Origin: Pseudohongiella spirulinae
Lineage (GTDB): Bacteria > Pseudomonadota > Gammaproteobacteria > Pseudomonadales > Pseudohongiellaceae
NCBI RefSeq assembly: GCF_001444425.1
Contig: NZ_CP013189.1
Coordinates: 3,281,120-3,345,119, forward strand
Direction: 5' to 3'
Length of the DNA stretch: 64,000 bases
Positions 17,545-29,440 of the stretch are shown one piece after another (positions within the stretch are counted from its first letter, which is position 1; every line of letters begins with the position of its first letter). The notes beneath the pieces were generated by a model. It was not told the origin of the DNA and did not search any database. It worked only from the letters and a program-made list of their open reading frames with translations. Position numbers and translations under genes: made by a program.

Positions 17545-18684
17545 TTATTGACTCAGGAAGTCTAACACAGCCTGTCGATTGCCCCGAAACATCACCCGGG
17601 CATCATGTTGCTGCCACTGCCAGTGGTACATCGGGTCGTAGTAATCCTGCAGCAGGCTGCGAATCCAGCCGCGGTGCTGCCCCGGATCGCCGCGCCGGTG
17701 CGCGTCTATGGCCTCATCCATCATGGCTCGGATCTGCGCATAACGTTCACCGCCCAGGCGTTTGCGAATACGCCACAGGGAATCCTGTAAATCGTCCACG
17801 AAACAGGCAAATGCCTGATCCGTTGTGTTTAACTCTGTTCCGGACTTTGCATCGGTGATGTGCAGGTGAGCCCGCCATTCGTCCGACTTGCGAACAATGT
17901 AATTTTCCCATGAATGCTCAACACGCTCTTCAAGAGAGCTTTCCAGAAGAATCACGGGCGCCTTTGCCATGGCTGCGCGCAATTCCGGTGGCAGGGAGCA
18001 ACGACCGATCAGGCGGCTTTCATCCTCCAGGACAATCGACTTGTCCGGCAGACTGTGGTGCTTTCTGATCATGTCAATAATGACTGCATTCTCAAAATCT
18101 ATTTGCGAGGGCTGGCCATCCGGTCGCTTGCCAAATGCACTGCCACGATGATTGGCATGACCTTCCAGGTCGACGGCTTGCGCAACATGTGTCAGCAATT
18201 CGGTTTTTGCCGCGCCGGTGTGTCCGGCCAGTATTATAAAAGGTGCCTGCTGACACAATTTATTCAGCTCGGTCAGCAGGAACTGGCGCATCGCCTTATA
18301 GCCGCCAATCACTCGCGGGTAGTCGACACCTGCTTCACGCAGCCACTGCTGGCAAATCTGTGAGCGAAGTCCGCCACGAAAACAATACAGATAGCCCTGC
18401 GGATGCTGGCGGGCAAATTCTGACCAGGCGGCAACCCGCTGCGCTTTTGTATCGCCATAAACTAACTGATGGCCCAAGTCGATTGCCGCCTGTTGACCCT
18501 GCTCTTTGTAACAAGTACCCACGGCTGTCCGTTCATCGTCGGTCATCAATGGCAGATTTACCGCACTGGGGAAAGCACCGCGGCCAAACTCAACAGGGGC
18601 ACGCGTATCTATTAATGGTTTTTCGTTCAAAAATAGTTGTAAATAGTTGTCCGTGTCAGGACGATTTTTATCGGAATCGGACAC
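17545..18684 (-). CDS. mnmH: tRNA 2-selenouridine synthase (MnmH/SelU)
   Basis: Replaces sulfur by selenium in 2-thiouridine at the wobble position of Lys, Glu and Gln tRNAs, using selenophosphate. The 379-residue protein has an N-terminal rhodanese domain with the active Cys101 in [10 protein letters not shown] and a C-terminal P-loop domain with GHTGAAKT (154-161). Its Walker A has Ala where Gly is usual. A longer frame is open to 18750, but GTG 18684 is chosen: it has AAGAGG 6 bases upstream and gives the family N-terminus. This start overlaps the end of selD by 17 bp, so the enzyme is coupled to its selenium donor. Confidence 0.92.
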   Translation of the reverse strand: MSDSDKNRPDTDNYLQLFLNEKPLIDTRAPVEFGRGAFPSAVNLPLMTDDERTAVGTCYKEQGQQAAIDLGHQLVYGDTKAQRVAAWSEFARQHPQGYLYCFRGGLRSQICQQWLREAGVDYPRVIGGYKAMRQFLLTELNKLCQQAPFIILAGHTGAAKTELLTHVAQAVDLEGHANHRGSAFGKRPDGQPSQIDFENAVIIDMIRKHHSLPDKSIVLEDESRLIGRCSLPPELRAAMAKAPVILLESSLEERVEHSWENYIVRKSDEWRAHLHITDAKSGTELNTTDQAFACFVDDLQDSLWRIRKRLGGERYAQIRAMMDEAIDAHRRGDPGQHRGWIRSLLQDYYDPMYHWQWQQHDARVMFRGNRQAVLDFLSQ

Positions 18685-19720
18685 GTACAGCCTCTTTGCG
18701 GGTTGCGGACAGTTCACCAATCGGATGAATAAGGGCTGGCGCCACTCCATGCGCAGCCAGCAGCTGTTCTACTGCAGCCGCCGCATCCGGCCGCACGGCA
18801 ATCAGCAACCCACCGCTGGTTTGCGGGTCACAGAGCAAGGCTTTTTGTGCATCTGTTATTGATGCCAGCTTGCTGCCATAGCTGTCAAAATTGCGCCCGG
18901 TACCACCAGGAATGCAGCCCAGCGCTATATAGTCGGCGATTGGTGCCAGCGCGGGTACGGCGTCAATGTCCAGCTCTGCATCCACGCCGCTGCCTTCACA
19001 CATCTCTACCAGATGCCCCATCAATCCAAAACCTGTCACATCGGTAATGGCTGTGACACCTGGCACATCAGCAAGTGCCATGCCGGCGCGATTAAGCTGG
19101 CACATGACATCCCGTGCCAACGTACTGTGTTCGGGCTTTAATTTGCCCTGCTTTTGCGCCGTGGTGAGCACACCCACACCCAGCGGTTTACTCAGATACA
19201 GCAGATCCCCTGTCTGCGCGGTGTTGTTCTGCTTCAGTTTGGCTTTATCGACCAGACCGGTGACGGCCAGACCAAAGACCGGCTCTGGGCAGTCGATACT
19301 GTGCCCGCCGGCCAGCACAATGCCCGCATCCGAACAGGCCTGACGCCCGCCGTCTACCACCTGCCCGGCCACCTCCGCACTCAGGACATTGATGGGCCAG
19401 CCCAAAATGGCGATGGCCATCAGGGGCCGCCCGCCCATCGCATATATATCACTGATGGCATTGGTGGCAGCGATGCGTCCGAAATCAAACGGATCATCCG
19501 CGATGGGCATGAAAAAATCGGTGGTGCTGAGAATGACCTGACCATTGCCAATGTCATAGGCAGCCGCATCGTCTTTGCTGCTGTTGCCAACCAGTAAAGC
19601 AGGATCGGCTGCAAACTGACGCTGTGTTGCCAGAATACGATCGAGTACTGCCGGCGCTATTTTGCAGCCGCAACCAGCGCCATGGCTATAGGCGGTCAGG
19701 CGGACGGGCGTGTCGGTCAT
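18668..19720 (-). CDS. selD: Selenide, water dikinase SelD (selenophosphate synthetase)
   Basis: Makes selenophosphate from selenide and ATP. The 350-residue protein has the N-terminal active-site loop HGAGCGCK, with Cys17 at the catalytic position (not selenocysteine) and Cys19. The PurM-like N- and C-terminal halves are intact, and the C-terminal PQTSGGLL motif is present. The stop lies inside the start of mnmH (17-bp overlap). No selA, selB or selC lies in the window, so the locally visible use of selenophosphate is tRNA selenouridine; a selenoprotein route elsewhere in the genome is not excluded. Confidence 0.95.
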   Translation of the reverse strand: MTDTPVRLTAYSHGAGCGCKIAPAVLDRILATQRQFAADPALLVGNSSKDDAAAYDIGNGQVILSTTDFFMPIADDPFDFGRIAATNAISDIYAMGGRPLMAIAILGWPINVLSAEVAGQVVDGGRQACSDAGIVLAGGHSIDCPEPVFGLAVTGLVDKAKLKQNNTAQTGDLLYLSKPLGVGVLTTAQKQGKLKPEHSTLARDVMCQLNRAGMALADVPGVTAITDVTGFGLMGHLVEMCEGSGVDAELDIDAVPALAPIADYIALGCIPGGTGRNFDSYGSKLASITDAQKALLCDPQTSGGLLIAVRPDAAAAVEQLLAAHGVAPALIHPIGELSATRKEAVRVRFR

Positions 19721-19802
19721 AGTTCACCTCGATTAGCGTGTGTGTGCGCATTATAACAGCGAGCTTGAGAATAACAGGCCCTGCAGTTCGTTGATCAGAA
19801 AT

Positions 19803-19840
19803 AAAAAACCCCGGATCTTCTCAGACCCGGGGTTTGTTTT
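19803..19840 (-). terminator. Rho-independent terminator of katG
   Basis: AAACCCCGG (19806-19814) pairs with CCGGGGTTT (19827-19835), extended by three further base pairs inside. On the minus strand it is followed by TTTTATTT, and on the plus strand by TTTGTTTTT, so it may work both ways. It lies 34-70 bp after the katG stop, before selD. Confidence 0.88.
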
Positions 19841-19873
19841 TACACAACCAGCATAAATGCTGGTCAATAGAGC

Positions 19874-22090
<2,217 letters not shown>

Positions 22091-22166
22091 TCACCCCTAT
22101 AATGGATTACTCTCTTTGATTTTGAATCGCTAAAGCGGTTCTCTTCATACAACACCTCATCTTAGG

Positions 22167-22190
22167 TAGATATCGGGCGATATGTATAAT
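22167..22190. promoter_or_regulatory. Palindromic operator candidate in the katG-gmk divergent gap
   Basis: ATATCGGGCGATAT (22170-22183) is a perfect 14-bp palindrome, extending to 20 bp (22167-22186) with one mismatched pair. It abuts a perfect -10, TATAAT at 22185-22190, on the gmk strand; the -35 there is weak (TTAGGT). A repressor or activator of either divergent gene could bind here. The rest of the 270-bp gap shows no gene. Confidence 0.4.
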
Positions 22191-22300
22191 TGATTATTTT
22201 TCACGTTATGATTGAAAATAACTAATATGAATATGCAAGTCTTCGGTCATCTCCGTAGCGCTTGTAGCAGAGTGGACACCCGAGGACGCTTTGACTATAG

Positions 22301-22993
<693 letters not shown>

Positions 22994-22997
22994 CAGA

Positions 22998-23056
22998 TTT
23001 TTAGCGGACTTTTAACGGATTTTGCATGCAAACTGTGTATGAATTCAGTATCATAC
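22998..23056 (+). promoter_or_regulatory. Repeat-rich leader upstream of rpoZ-spoT
   Basis: The gap before rpoZ holds two tandem 11-bp units (22998-23008 and 23009-23019, 9 of 11 identical), then a perfect 12-bp palindrome TTTGCATGCAAA (23021-23032). A short inverted repeat follows, GTATGA (23037-23042) with TCATAC (23051-23056). No strong -35/-10 pair is clear. These may be regulator sites for rpoZ-spoT. Confidence 0.3.
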
Positions 23057-23107
23057 CCGGTCTTTCTGAGTAAGTTCCCCCAATTTTGTAATTGCAGGTT
23101 GATGATT

Positions 23108-23431
23108 ATGGCTCGAATTACTGTCGAAGATTGCCTGGACAAGGTCGACAATCGCTTCCAACTGGTAATGATTTCCAGCAAACGTGCTCGCCAGCTGCAG
23201 ACCGGCGGTAAAGACCCAATGGTGCCGGAAGACAACGACAAACCCACGGTCATTGCCCTGCGCGAGATTGCTGAAGGCCACGTCGATCGCAGCATCCTGC
23301 TGGCCCGCGCCGCGCCGTCCCGGGAAATTCCCGCTGCAGAGCTGGATGCCACGGCCGCCATGATGGGTGCCATCATTGCTGATCCAGACGCCGAAGGCGT
23401 TGCCGATGAACCCATGAACGACGACGAGTAA
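23108..23431 (+). CDS. rpoZ: RNA polymerase omega subunit
   Basis: The 107-residue omega subunit, which aids RNA polymerase assembly and forms one ppGpp site with beta prime. The N-terminal [20 protein letters not shown] and the helix SSKRARQL are diagnostic. The tail beyond residue 70 is acidic and longer than in E. coli (91 residues). A frame open from 23039 exists, but ATG 23108 gives the conserved N-terminus. spoT starts 19 bp after the stop. Confidence 0.97.
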   Translation: MARITVEDCLDKVDNRFQLVMISSKRARQLQTGGKDPMVPEDNDKPTVIALREIAEGHVDRSILLARAAPSREIPAAELDATAAMMGAIIADPDAEGVADEPMNDDE

Positions 23432-23450
23432 ATCACTCAGGAGTCGGCTT

Positions 23451-25664
23451 GTGTCATTAACTACAATCGACTCTCTTGCCAGCAGCCTCTCTGGCTATCT
23501 GGCCCCTGATCAGGTTAACCATGTGCGCCGCGCCTACTTTTACGCAGAGCAGGCGCACGACGGTCAGTTCCGCCGCAGCGGCGAACCTTATGTAACGCAC
23601 CCCCTGGCCGTTGCCGGCATTCTCAGCGACATGCACATGGATCATCAGAGTCTGATGGCGGCCATGCTGCATGACGTGATTGAAGATACCGGCATCAGTA
23701 AAACCGCCGTTAAATCACAGTTTGGCGAAACCGTAGCAGAAATGGTTGATGGCGTGAGCAAGCTGAATAAGATTCATTTCAGCAGTCACGCGGAGGCGCA
23801 GGCCGAGAACTTCCAGAAAATGGCGCTGGCCATGGCGCGCGACCTGCGTGTCATCCTGGTGAAACTGGCTGACCGCCTTCACAATATGCGCACGCTGGAC
23901 GTGCTCTCGCCGGACAAGCGCCGCCGCATTGCCAAGGAAACCCTGGATATCTATGCCCCCATCGCCAACCGTCTGGGCATGCACGCCGTGCGCGTGGAAT
24001 TCGAAGAGCTGGGTTTCCAGGCCTTGTACCCCATGCGGGCCCGTCGAATCGACGCCGCGGTCAAGGCGGTGCGCGGCAATCGCCGTGAAATAGTCAAACA
24101 GATTCAAAGTGCCATTGAAGCCTGTCTTGAGCGCGAAGGTATGCCGGCACGGGTGTTCGGCCGCGAAAAACATCTATACAGTATTTACGAAAAAATGCGC
24201 AGCAAGCGCAAATCCTTCTCGGAAATCATGGATGTTTACGCCTTCCGCATTGTGGTCGACTCAGTGGACACCTGTTACCGGGTGTTAGGCGCTGTTCACA
24301 ACCTGTTCAAGCCTGTTCCCGGTCGTTTCAAAGACTATATTGCCATCCCCAAGGCCAATGGTTACCAGTCACTGCATACCACGCTGTTCGGCATGCATGG
24401 CGTACCCATCGAAATCCAGATTCGCACGGAAGAAATGGAGGCCATGGCCAACAACGGCATTGCCGCCCATTGGCTCTACAAGTCCTCTGATGACACGCCC
24501 AGCAACGCTCATATCCGGGCACGTCAGTGGATCAATGGCCTGCTGGAGATGCAGAAAAACGCCGGTAACTCGCTGGAATTTATCGAAAATGTGAAGATCG
24601 ATCTGTTCCCGGACGAAATCTATGTATTTACGCCCAAGGGACGCATTATGGAGCTGCCCGCCGGGTCTACCGCCGTAGATTTTGCCTATGCGGTGCACAC
24701 CGATGTCGGCAACTCCTGCGTAGCCTGCCGCATCAGTCGCCGTCTGGCCCCGCTAAGCGAACCATTGGAAAGCGGCCAGACTGTGGAAATCATTACAACG
24801 CCGGGCGCCCAGCCCAATCCAGCCTGGCTGAGTTTTGTGGTCACCGGCAAGGCACGCAGCAACATCCGTCATTTCCTCAAGCATCAGCGCCAGTCCGAAT
24901 CCATTGCCCTGGGCCGACGTCTGCTGAACAAGATTCTGGCCGGCCATGGCACTCAAATCGACAAGCTCAGCTCCGAACAGATACAGCCCATGCTGACTGA
25001 GTTCAACATCGAGTCGCTGGACGACGTGCTCAGCGATATCGGCCTGGGCAATCGCATGGCCCATCTGGTGGCACAGAAACTGCTGCCCGATGAACCGGTG
25101 GTGGCGACACCCAAATCCAAAAAAGAAGCACGCCAATCGTCACTGGCCATTCGCGGTTCGGAAGGCATGGTGATGAGTTTTGCCAAGTGCTGCTACCCGA
25201 TTCCCGGCGACCCGATTGTTGGCCACATCAGCTCTGGCCGCGGCATGGTGATTCACACCGAAAGCTGCAACAACATTGCTGAAATCCGCCATCAACCCGA
25301 CAAGGTGGTACCGGTACGCTGGGATCCTGATGTCAAAGGCGAGTTTGCCGTGGAGATCCGGGTCGAGCTGGAGAACGAACGCGGCATCATCGCCAAGCTG
25401 GCCACTGCCATCACCAGTAAAGAGGCGAATATCGAGCGCATCAGTACCGTCGAGCGCGATGCCCGCTTCAGTATTGTGAACCTGCTGCTGACCGTGAAAA
25501 ACCGCGTCCATCTGGCACGAGTGATGAAGCATATCCGCCTGATCAAACCGGTCACCCGGGTGGCGCGCGTGAAGAGTAAAAAGCTGGTCAAACCCATCAA
25601 GAGCAGCATTGCGCCGGATTCATTGCTGCGCCAATCTCCAAACTCAGGTGATGTTCATGGCTGA
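23451..25664 (+). CDS. spoT: Bifunctional (p)ppGpp synthetase/hydrolase SpoT
   Basis: A 737-residue RelA/SpoT homologue with an N-terminal HD hydrolase domain (HDVIEDT about 73-79, and DRLHNMRTLD). The synthetase domain (RFKDYIAIPKANGYQSLHTT), the TGS domain (VFTPKGRIMELPAGSTAVDFAY) and a C-terminal ACT domain follow. The HD motif is intact, so this is the hydrolase-competent SpoT rather than RelA. Translation starts at GTG 23451 with AGGAG about 8 bases upstream. Its 3' end overlaps the start of ridA by 8 bp. Confidence 0.97.
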   Translation: MSLTTIDSLASSLSGYLAPDQVNHVRRAYFYAEQAHDGQFRRSGEPYVTHPLAVAGILSDMHMDHQSLMAAMLHDVIEDTGISKTAVKSQFGETVAEMVDGVSKLNKIHFSSHAEAQAENFQKMALAMARDLRVILVKLADRLHNMRTLDVLSPDKRRRIAKETLDIYAPIANRLGMHAVRVEFEELGFQALYPMRARRIDAAVKAVRGNRREIVKQIQSAIEACLEREGMPARVFGREKHLYSIYEKMRSKRKSFSEIMDVYAFRIVVDSVDTCYRVLGAVHNLFKPVPGRFKDYIAIPKANGYQSLHTTLFGMHGVPIEIQIRTEEMEAMANNGIAAHWLYKSSDDTPSNAHIRARQWINGLLEMQKNAGNSLEFIENVKIDLFPDEIYVFTPKGRIMELPAGSTAVDFAYAVHTDVGNSCVACRISRRLAPLSEPLESGQTVEIITTPGAQPNPAWLSFVVTGKARSNIRHFLKHQRQSESIALGRRLLNKILAGHGTQIDKLSSEQIQPMLTEFNIESLDDVLSDIGLGNRMAHLVAQKLLPDEPVVATPKSKKEARQSSLAIRGSEGMVMSFAKCCYPIPGDPIVGHISSGRGMVIHTESCNNIAEIRHQPDKVVPVRWDPDVKGEFAVEIRVELENERGIIAKLATAITSKEANIERISTVERDARFSIVNLLLTVKNRVHLARVMKHIRLIKPVTRVARVKSKKLVKPIKSSIAPDSLLRQSPNSGDVHG

Positions 25665-26043
25665 AAAAGAAATCATTTCGTCCCCGCGGGCACCGGCCGC
25701 CATTGGTCCTTATTCACAGGCGGTTAAAGCGGGTAACCTGGTCTTTATGTCCGGACAGATTCCGCTGGATCCGGCCACGATGGAAGTTGTATCTGACGAT
25801 ATCGAGGCACAGGCACGTCGGGTCATGGACAACCTGGCAGCGGTGGCCGCTGAGGCCGGTGGTACGCTGGATGACTGCGTAAAACTGACCATCTACATGA
25901 CCGACCTGGGTAATTTCGCGGTTGTTAACTCGGTAATGCAGGACTACTTTCAGCAACCCTACCCGGCCCGTGCGACGATTGAAGTGTCTGCCCTGCCCCG
26001 CAATGTGAAAGTTGAAATCGAAGCCATCATGCAGCTTGATTAA
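25657..26043 (+). CDS. ridA: RidA family 2-iminobutanoate/2-iminopropanoate deaminase
   Basis: Hydrolyses reactive enamine/imine intermediates released by PLP enzymes. The 128-residue protein has the YjgF/RidA core: GPYSQAVKAGNLVFMSGQIP near the start, and the catalytic Arg in PARATIEVSALP. ATG 25657 is preferred, with AGGTG six bases upstream; ATG 25651 is possible. It overlaps the spoT stop, and this spoT-ridA-recG linkage is widespread in gammaproteobacteria. Confidence 0.95.
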   Translation: MAEKEIISSPRAPAAIGPYSQAVKAGNLVFMSGQIPLDPATMEVVSDDIEAQARRVMDNLAAVAAEAGGTLDDCVKLTIYMTDLGNFAVVNSVMQDYFQQPYPARATIEVSALPRNVKVEIEAIMQLD

Positions 26044-26070
26044 ACACCCCGGCCAGCGGACTGTCCGATC

Positions 26071-28161
26071 ATGCCAGAGACCTCAGCCCTCAGCGATCTG
26101 CCCGTCTCCACGCTGAAGGGCGTGGGACCCAGACTGGTAGAAAGGCTGGCGGCGCTGCATATCCACACGGTCCAGGACCTGCTATTCCATCTGCCGCTAC
26201 GCTATCAGGATCGCACCCGCATCGCCCCGATCGCTCGGGTGCGGCTGGGTCAGGATGTGATGTTGGAGGCCGAAATTGTCCAGTGCGACATTGAGTTCGG
26301 TCGACGGCGCAGCCTTGTGTGCCGGATCAAAGACAGCAGCGGTCTGATCTCTCTGCGTTTTTTCCACTTCAGTGCGGCCCAGAAAAACATGCTGGCAGCA
26401 GGGCGGCGAATTCGCTGTTATGGCGAGGTGCGGTCCGGCAAAAACGGGCTGGAATTGTATCACCCCGAATATCAGGTCCTGCGCGACGGAGAGGAGCCTG
26501 CTGTCGCCGACACGCTGACACCGATCTACCCCGCCACCGAAGGCCTGCAGCAGGTGCGTTTGCGTTCACTGATCGACCAGGCTCTGCAACTGATGCAAAG
26601 GCCGGACGCGCTGATCGACTGGCTTCCGGCTGACATTCTACGCAGCTTCAGATTCCCGTCCCTGCCACAGGCACTGAACTATCTGCATCATCCACCAGCC
26701 AATGCGGCGGTGCATGAATTGCTCAATGGCGAACACATCTGTCAGCGCCGACTGGCGTTTGAAGAGCTGCTGGGTCACCGCTTGTGCCTGCGGCGGCTGC
26801 GCCAGCAAAGTGCTCACCAGCGAGCACCGGTGCTGAGTCGCACTCAGGGTCTGCGCGAAAAATTTCTTGCTCGCCTGCCCTTCAGCCTGACCGGCGCCCA
26901 GCAACGGGTCGCCGCAGAAATTCAGCAGGATCTGACTCTGTCCGAGCCCATGCTGCGTCTGCTGCAGGGCGATGTGGGTTCTGGAAAAACCATCGTAGCC
27001 GCGCTGGCGGCGTTGCAGGCAGTAGACAGCGGCTATCAGGCGGCGATTATGGCACCGACTGAAATTCTGGCCGAGCAGCATTTCCTGAACTTCAGTCAGT
27101 GGCTGGAACCGCTTGGTATTTCGGTTGGCTGGCTGAGTGGCAAGGTCAAGGGTCGCCAGCGACAAGGAGTCATGAGTGGTCTGGCCGATGGCTCAATCAC
27201 CATCGCCGTTGGCACTCACGCCCTGTTTCAGGAAGAGGTGCGTTTTAACAGGCTGGGCCTGATTATCATTGATGAACAGCACCGCTTTGGTGTTCACCAA
27301 CGCCTGGCGCTGCGCGAAAAAGGTAATGATGGTCGTACCTTGCCACACCAATTAGTGATGACCGCCACGCCGATTCCCCGCACCCTTGCCATGAGTGCCT
27401 ATGCCGATCTGGATTGCAGTATCATCGACGAGCTGCCGCCCGGTCGCACACCGGTCAACACCGTCGTGATTGCCAACAGCCGCCGCGACGATGTGATTGC
27501 CCGCATCCACGAGGCTTGCCGGTCCGGCAGTCAGGCCTACTGGGTCTGCACCCTGATCGAAGAATCCGAAGCCCTGCAGTGTCAGGCGGCCGAGGCCACC
27601 TGGCAGGCATTGCAAACGGCACTGCCCGATCTGGCGGTGGGTCTGGTCCATGGCCGCATGAAACCGGCAGAAAAATCAGCCGTTATGGATAACTTCAAGT
27701 CCGGCGCACTGCAGCTTCTGGTAGCAACCACGGTCATCGAGGTCGGGGTGGATGTACCCAACGCCAGTCTGATGATCATCGAGAACCCGGAGCGCCTGGG
27801 CCTGGCGCAGCTTCACCAGTTACGGGGTCGCGTGGGCCGCGGAGCCAAGGCCAGCCATTGCCTGCTGCTCTACCAGACGCCGCTGTCAATGCAGGGCAAA
27901 AAACGTCTGGGCATCATGCGCGACAGTACGGACGGTTTTTACATTGCCGAACAGGATCTGGCATTACGCGGCCCGGGTCAGGTGCTCGGAACACAACAAA
28001 CTGGTCTGATGAGTTTCCGCATTGCCGATTTGTCGCGTGACGCCGGCCTGCTAGATCCTGTAAAATCGGCGGCAGATCAGATCGAGAATGCATACCCTTC
28101 ACATATAGCGCCGCTGGTAGATCGCTGGCTGGGCGATCGGGAACTTTACGGCAATGTCTGA
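26071..28161 (+). CDS. recG: ATP-dependent DNA helicase RecG
   Basis: A branch-migration helicase that remodels stalled forks and Holliday junctions. The 696-residue protein has the N-terminal wedge/OB domain (LKGVGPRLVERL and the DRTRI region). Helicase motifs follow: Walker A GDVGSGKTIVAA, DEQH box IIDEQHRFGVHQR, TATPIPRT, and motif VI QLRGRVGRG. A standard C-terminal TRG-like region with GPGQVLGTQQTG completes it. It starts 27 bp after ridA and overlaps the HDOD gene by 8 bp. Confidence 0.97.
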   Translation: MPETSALSDLPVSTLKGVGPRLVERLAALHIHTVQDLLFHLPLRYQDRTRIAPIARVRLGQDVMLEAEIVQCDIEFGRRRSLVCRIKDSSGLISLRFFHFSAAQKNMLAAGRRIRCYGEVRSGKNGLELYHPEYQVLRDGEEPAVADTLTPIYPATEGLQQVRLRSLIDQALQLMQRPDALIDWLPADILRSFRFPSLPQALNYLHHPPANAAVHELLNGEHICQRRLAFEELLGHRLCLRRLRQQSAHQRAPVLSRTQGLREKFLARLPFSLTGAQQRVAAEIQQDLTLSEPMLRLLQGDVGSGKTIVAALAALQAVDSGYQAAIMAPTEILAEQHFLNFSQWLEPLGISVGWLSGKVKGRQRQGVMSGLADGSITIAVGTHALFQEEVRFNRLGLIIIDEQHRFGVHQRLALREKGNDGRTLPHQLVMTATPIPRTLAMSAYADLDCSIIDELPPGRTPVNTVVIANSRRDDVIARIHEACRSGSQAYWVCTLIEESEALQCQAAEATWQALQTALPDLAVGLVHGRMKPAEKSAVMDNFKSGALQLLVATTVIEVGVDVPNASLMIIENPERLGLAQLHQLRGRVGRGAKASHCLLLYQTPLSMQGKKRLGIMRDSTDGFYIAEQDLALRGPGQVLGTQQTGLMSFRIADLSRDAGLLDPVKSAADQIENAYPSHIAPLVDRWLGDRELYGNV

Positions 28162-29437
28162 GACACCAACACAACTGCGCAACGTGCTGCTGCACGATGA
28201 GCAGGGAATTGCGCAATGCATCCTGCCAAGAACCTCACTGCTTGACCTGAAGTCGCTGCACACACTCAGCGGTCGCGTGCTGATGCCGATGCCTGACAAC
28301 GAAATCATGCGCGCCAGTCGCATGAAAAAACTGACCGCCGTTGGCCAATCCATGCAGTTTTTTACCCTGCCAACTTATGTAGACAGCAAGCTGAGTGGCA
28401 GCGCCGAGCTGATGGTGGAAGATGAGGGCCTGACGCTGGGAGAGCTGCGCGACACGCTGCACCAACAAGGTATGCACATCCGGCATCTGGCCATCGCTGT
28501 CCCTGAAGAACAATTAGTCAGCGATCTGCCGGAAACTTCGCAGGATTCGCAGCGCATTGCGGACTCCATCAAACAGTTCACCTCGCTGCGTATTCGGCAA
28601 CGGCTTGATGAGACACTGGAGATTCCGCCGCTATCGCCAACAGCCGAACGCATCATGCAACTGCGCGCCAATCCGAATGCGTCGGTCAGCGAGCTGACCA
28701 GCATCGTAGAAGCGGATCCCAGCCTGGCGGCACAAGTGGTAAGCTGGGCCTCATCGCCCTATTATGCGGCGCCCGGAAAAATCCGCTCCGTGCAGGATGC
28801 TATTGTCAGAGTGCTGGGGTTTGATCTGGTGAGTAATCTGGCGGTGGGCCTGGTATTGGGCCGGTCAGTGGATCTGCCCAAGGATCAGTCTTATGGCTTC
28901 ACCCCTTACTGGCTGCAAGCCGTCTACTGTTCAACAGCCGTTGAGTCTCTGGCCCGCGCCATACCTGTCAGCGAACGCCCCCAGCAAGGACTGATCTACC
29001 TTGCCGGTTTGTTACACAATTTCGGCTATCTGATCCTGGCACATACTTTTCCGCCGCATTTCACACTGATCTGCCGCTATATCGAAGCCAATCCGGAAAT
29101 AAGCCATGTGGCCGTTGAGAATCACCTGATCGGTATCAGCCGCGAACAGATCAGCGCCTGGCTGATGCAGGCCTGGAATATGCCAGAGGAAATCAGTGCC
29201 GCACTGCGTTATCAGCAGGACGCCAGCTACACGGGCGATCACAGTACCTATGCCAACCTGATCTTTATTGCCATGCGTCTGTTGCGCCGCCATGGCATCG
29301 GTGACGCGCCTCCGGAGTCTATTCCCGATGAATTGTATGCCCGGCTCGGGCTGACGGCGGAGCGCTGTGAAGCTATCATAGAGAACATTGTCAATTCTGA
29401 TGACATCGCCTTGATCGCCGATCAAATGGCCGTATAA
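28154..29437 (+). CDS. HDOD domain protein with N-terminal YbaK-like domain
   Basis: A 427-residue cytoplasmic signalling-type protein. Residues 1 to about 125 resemble the YbaK/ProRS-associated editing domain (RASRMKKLTAVGQSMQFFTLP, and AELMVEDEGLTLGE), but I cannot see an intact catalytic set, so it may be a binding relic. Residues of about 150-380 form an HDOD domain, a non-catalytic HD relative (IPPLSPTAERIMQLRANPNASVSEL, then YLAGLLHNFGYLILAHTFP). It overlaps recG by 8 bp and lies 3 bp before ubiA, so it is probably co-transcribed. HDOD proteins are usually tied to motility, stress or nucleotide signalling; the role here is unknown. Confidence 0.8.
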   Translation: MSETPTQLRNVLLHDEQGIAQCILPRTSLLDLKSLHTLSGRVLMPMPDNEIMRASRMKKLTAVGQSMQFFTLPTYVDSKLSGSAELMVEDEGLTLGELRDTLHQQGMHIRHLAIAVPEEQLVSDLPETSQDSQRIADSIKQFTSLRIRQRLDETLEIPPLSPTAERIMQLRANPNASVSELTSIVEADPSLAAQVVSWASSPYYAAPGKIRSVQDAIVRVLGFDLVSNLAVGLVLGRSVDLPKDQSYGFTPYWLQAVYCSTAVESLARAIPVSERPQQGLIYLAGLLHNFGYLILAHTFPPHFTLICRYIEANPEISHVAVENHLIGISREQISAWLMQAWNMPEEISAALRYQQDASYTGDHSTYANLIFIAMRLLRRHGIGDAPPESIPDELYARLGLTAERCEAIIENIVNSDDIALIADQMAV

Positions 29438-29440
29438 ATC

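Noticed and set aside
18685..18750. Longer MnmH N-terminus
   Set aside because: It would lie wholly within selD coding sequence in another frame and does not match the family; GTG 18684 has a good ribosome-binding site.
18668..19720. Selenocysteine in SelD
   Set aside because: The active-site codon is Cys and there is no in-frame TGA or SECIS-like hairpin.
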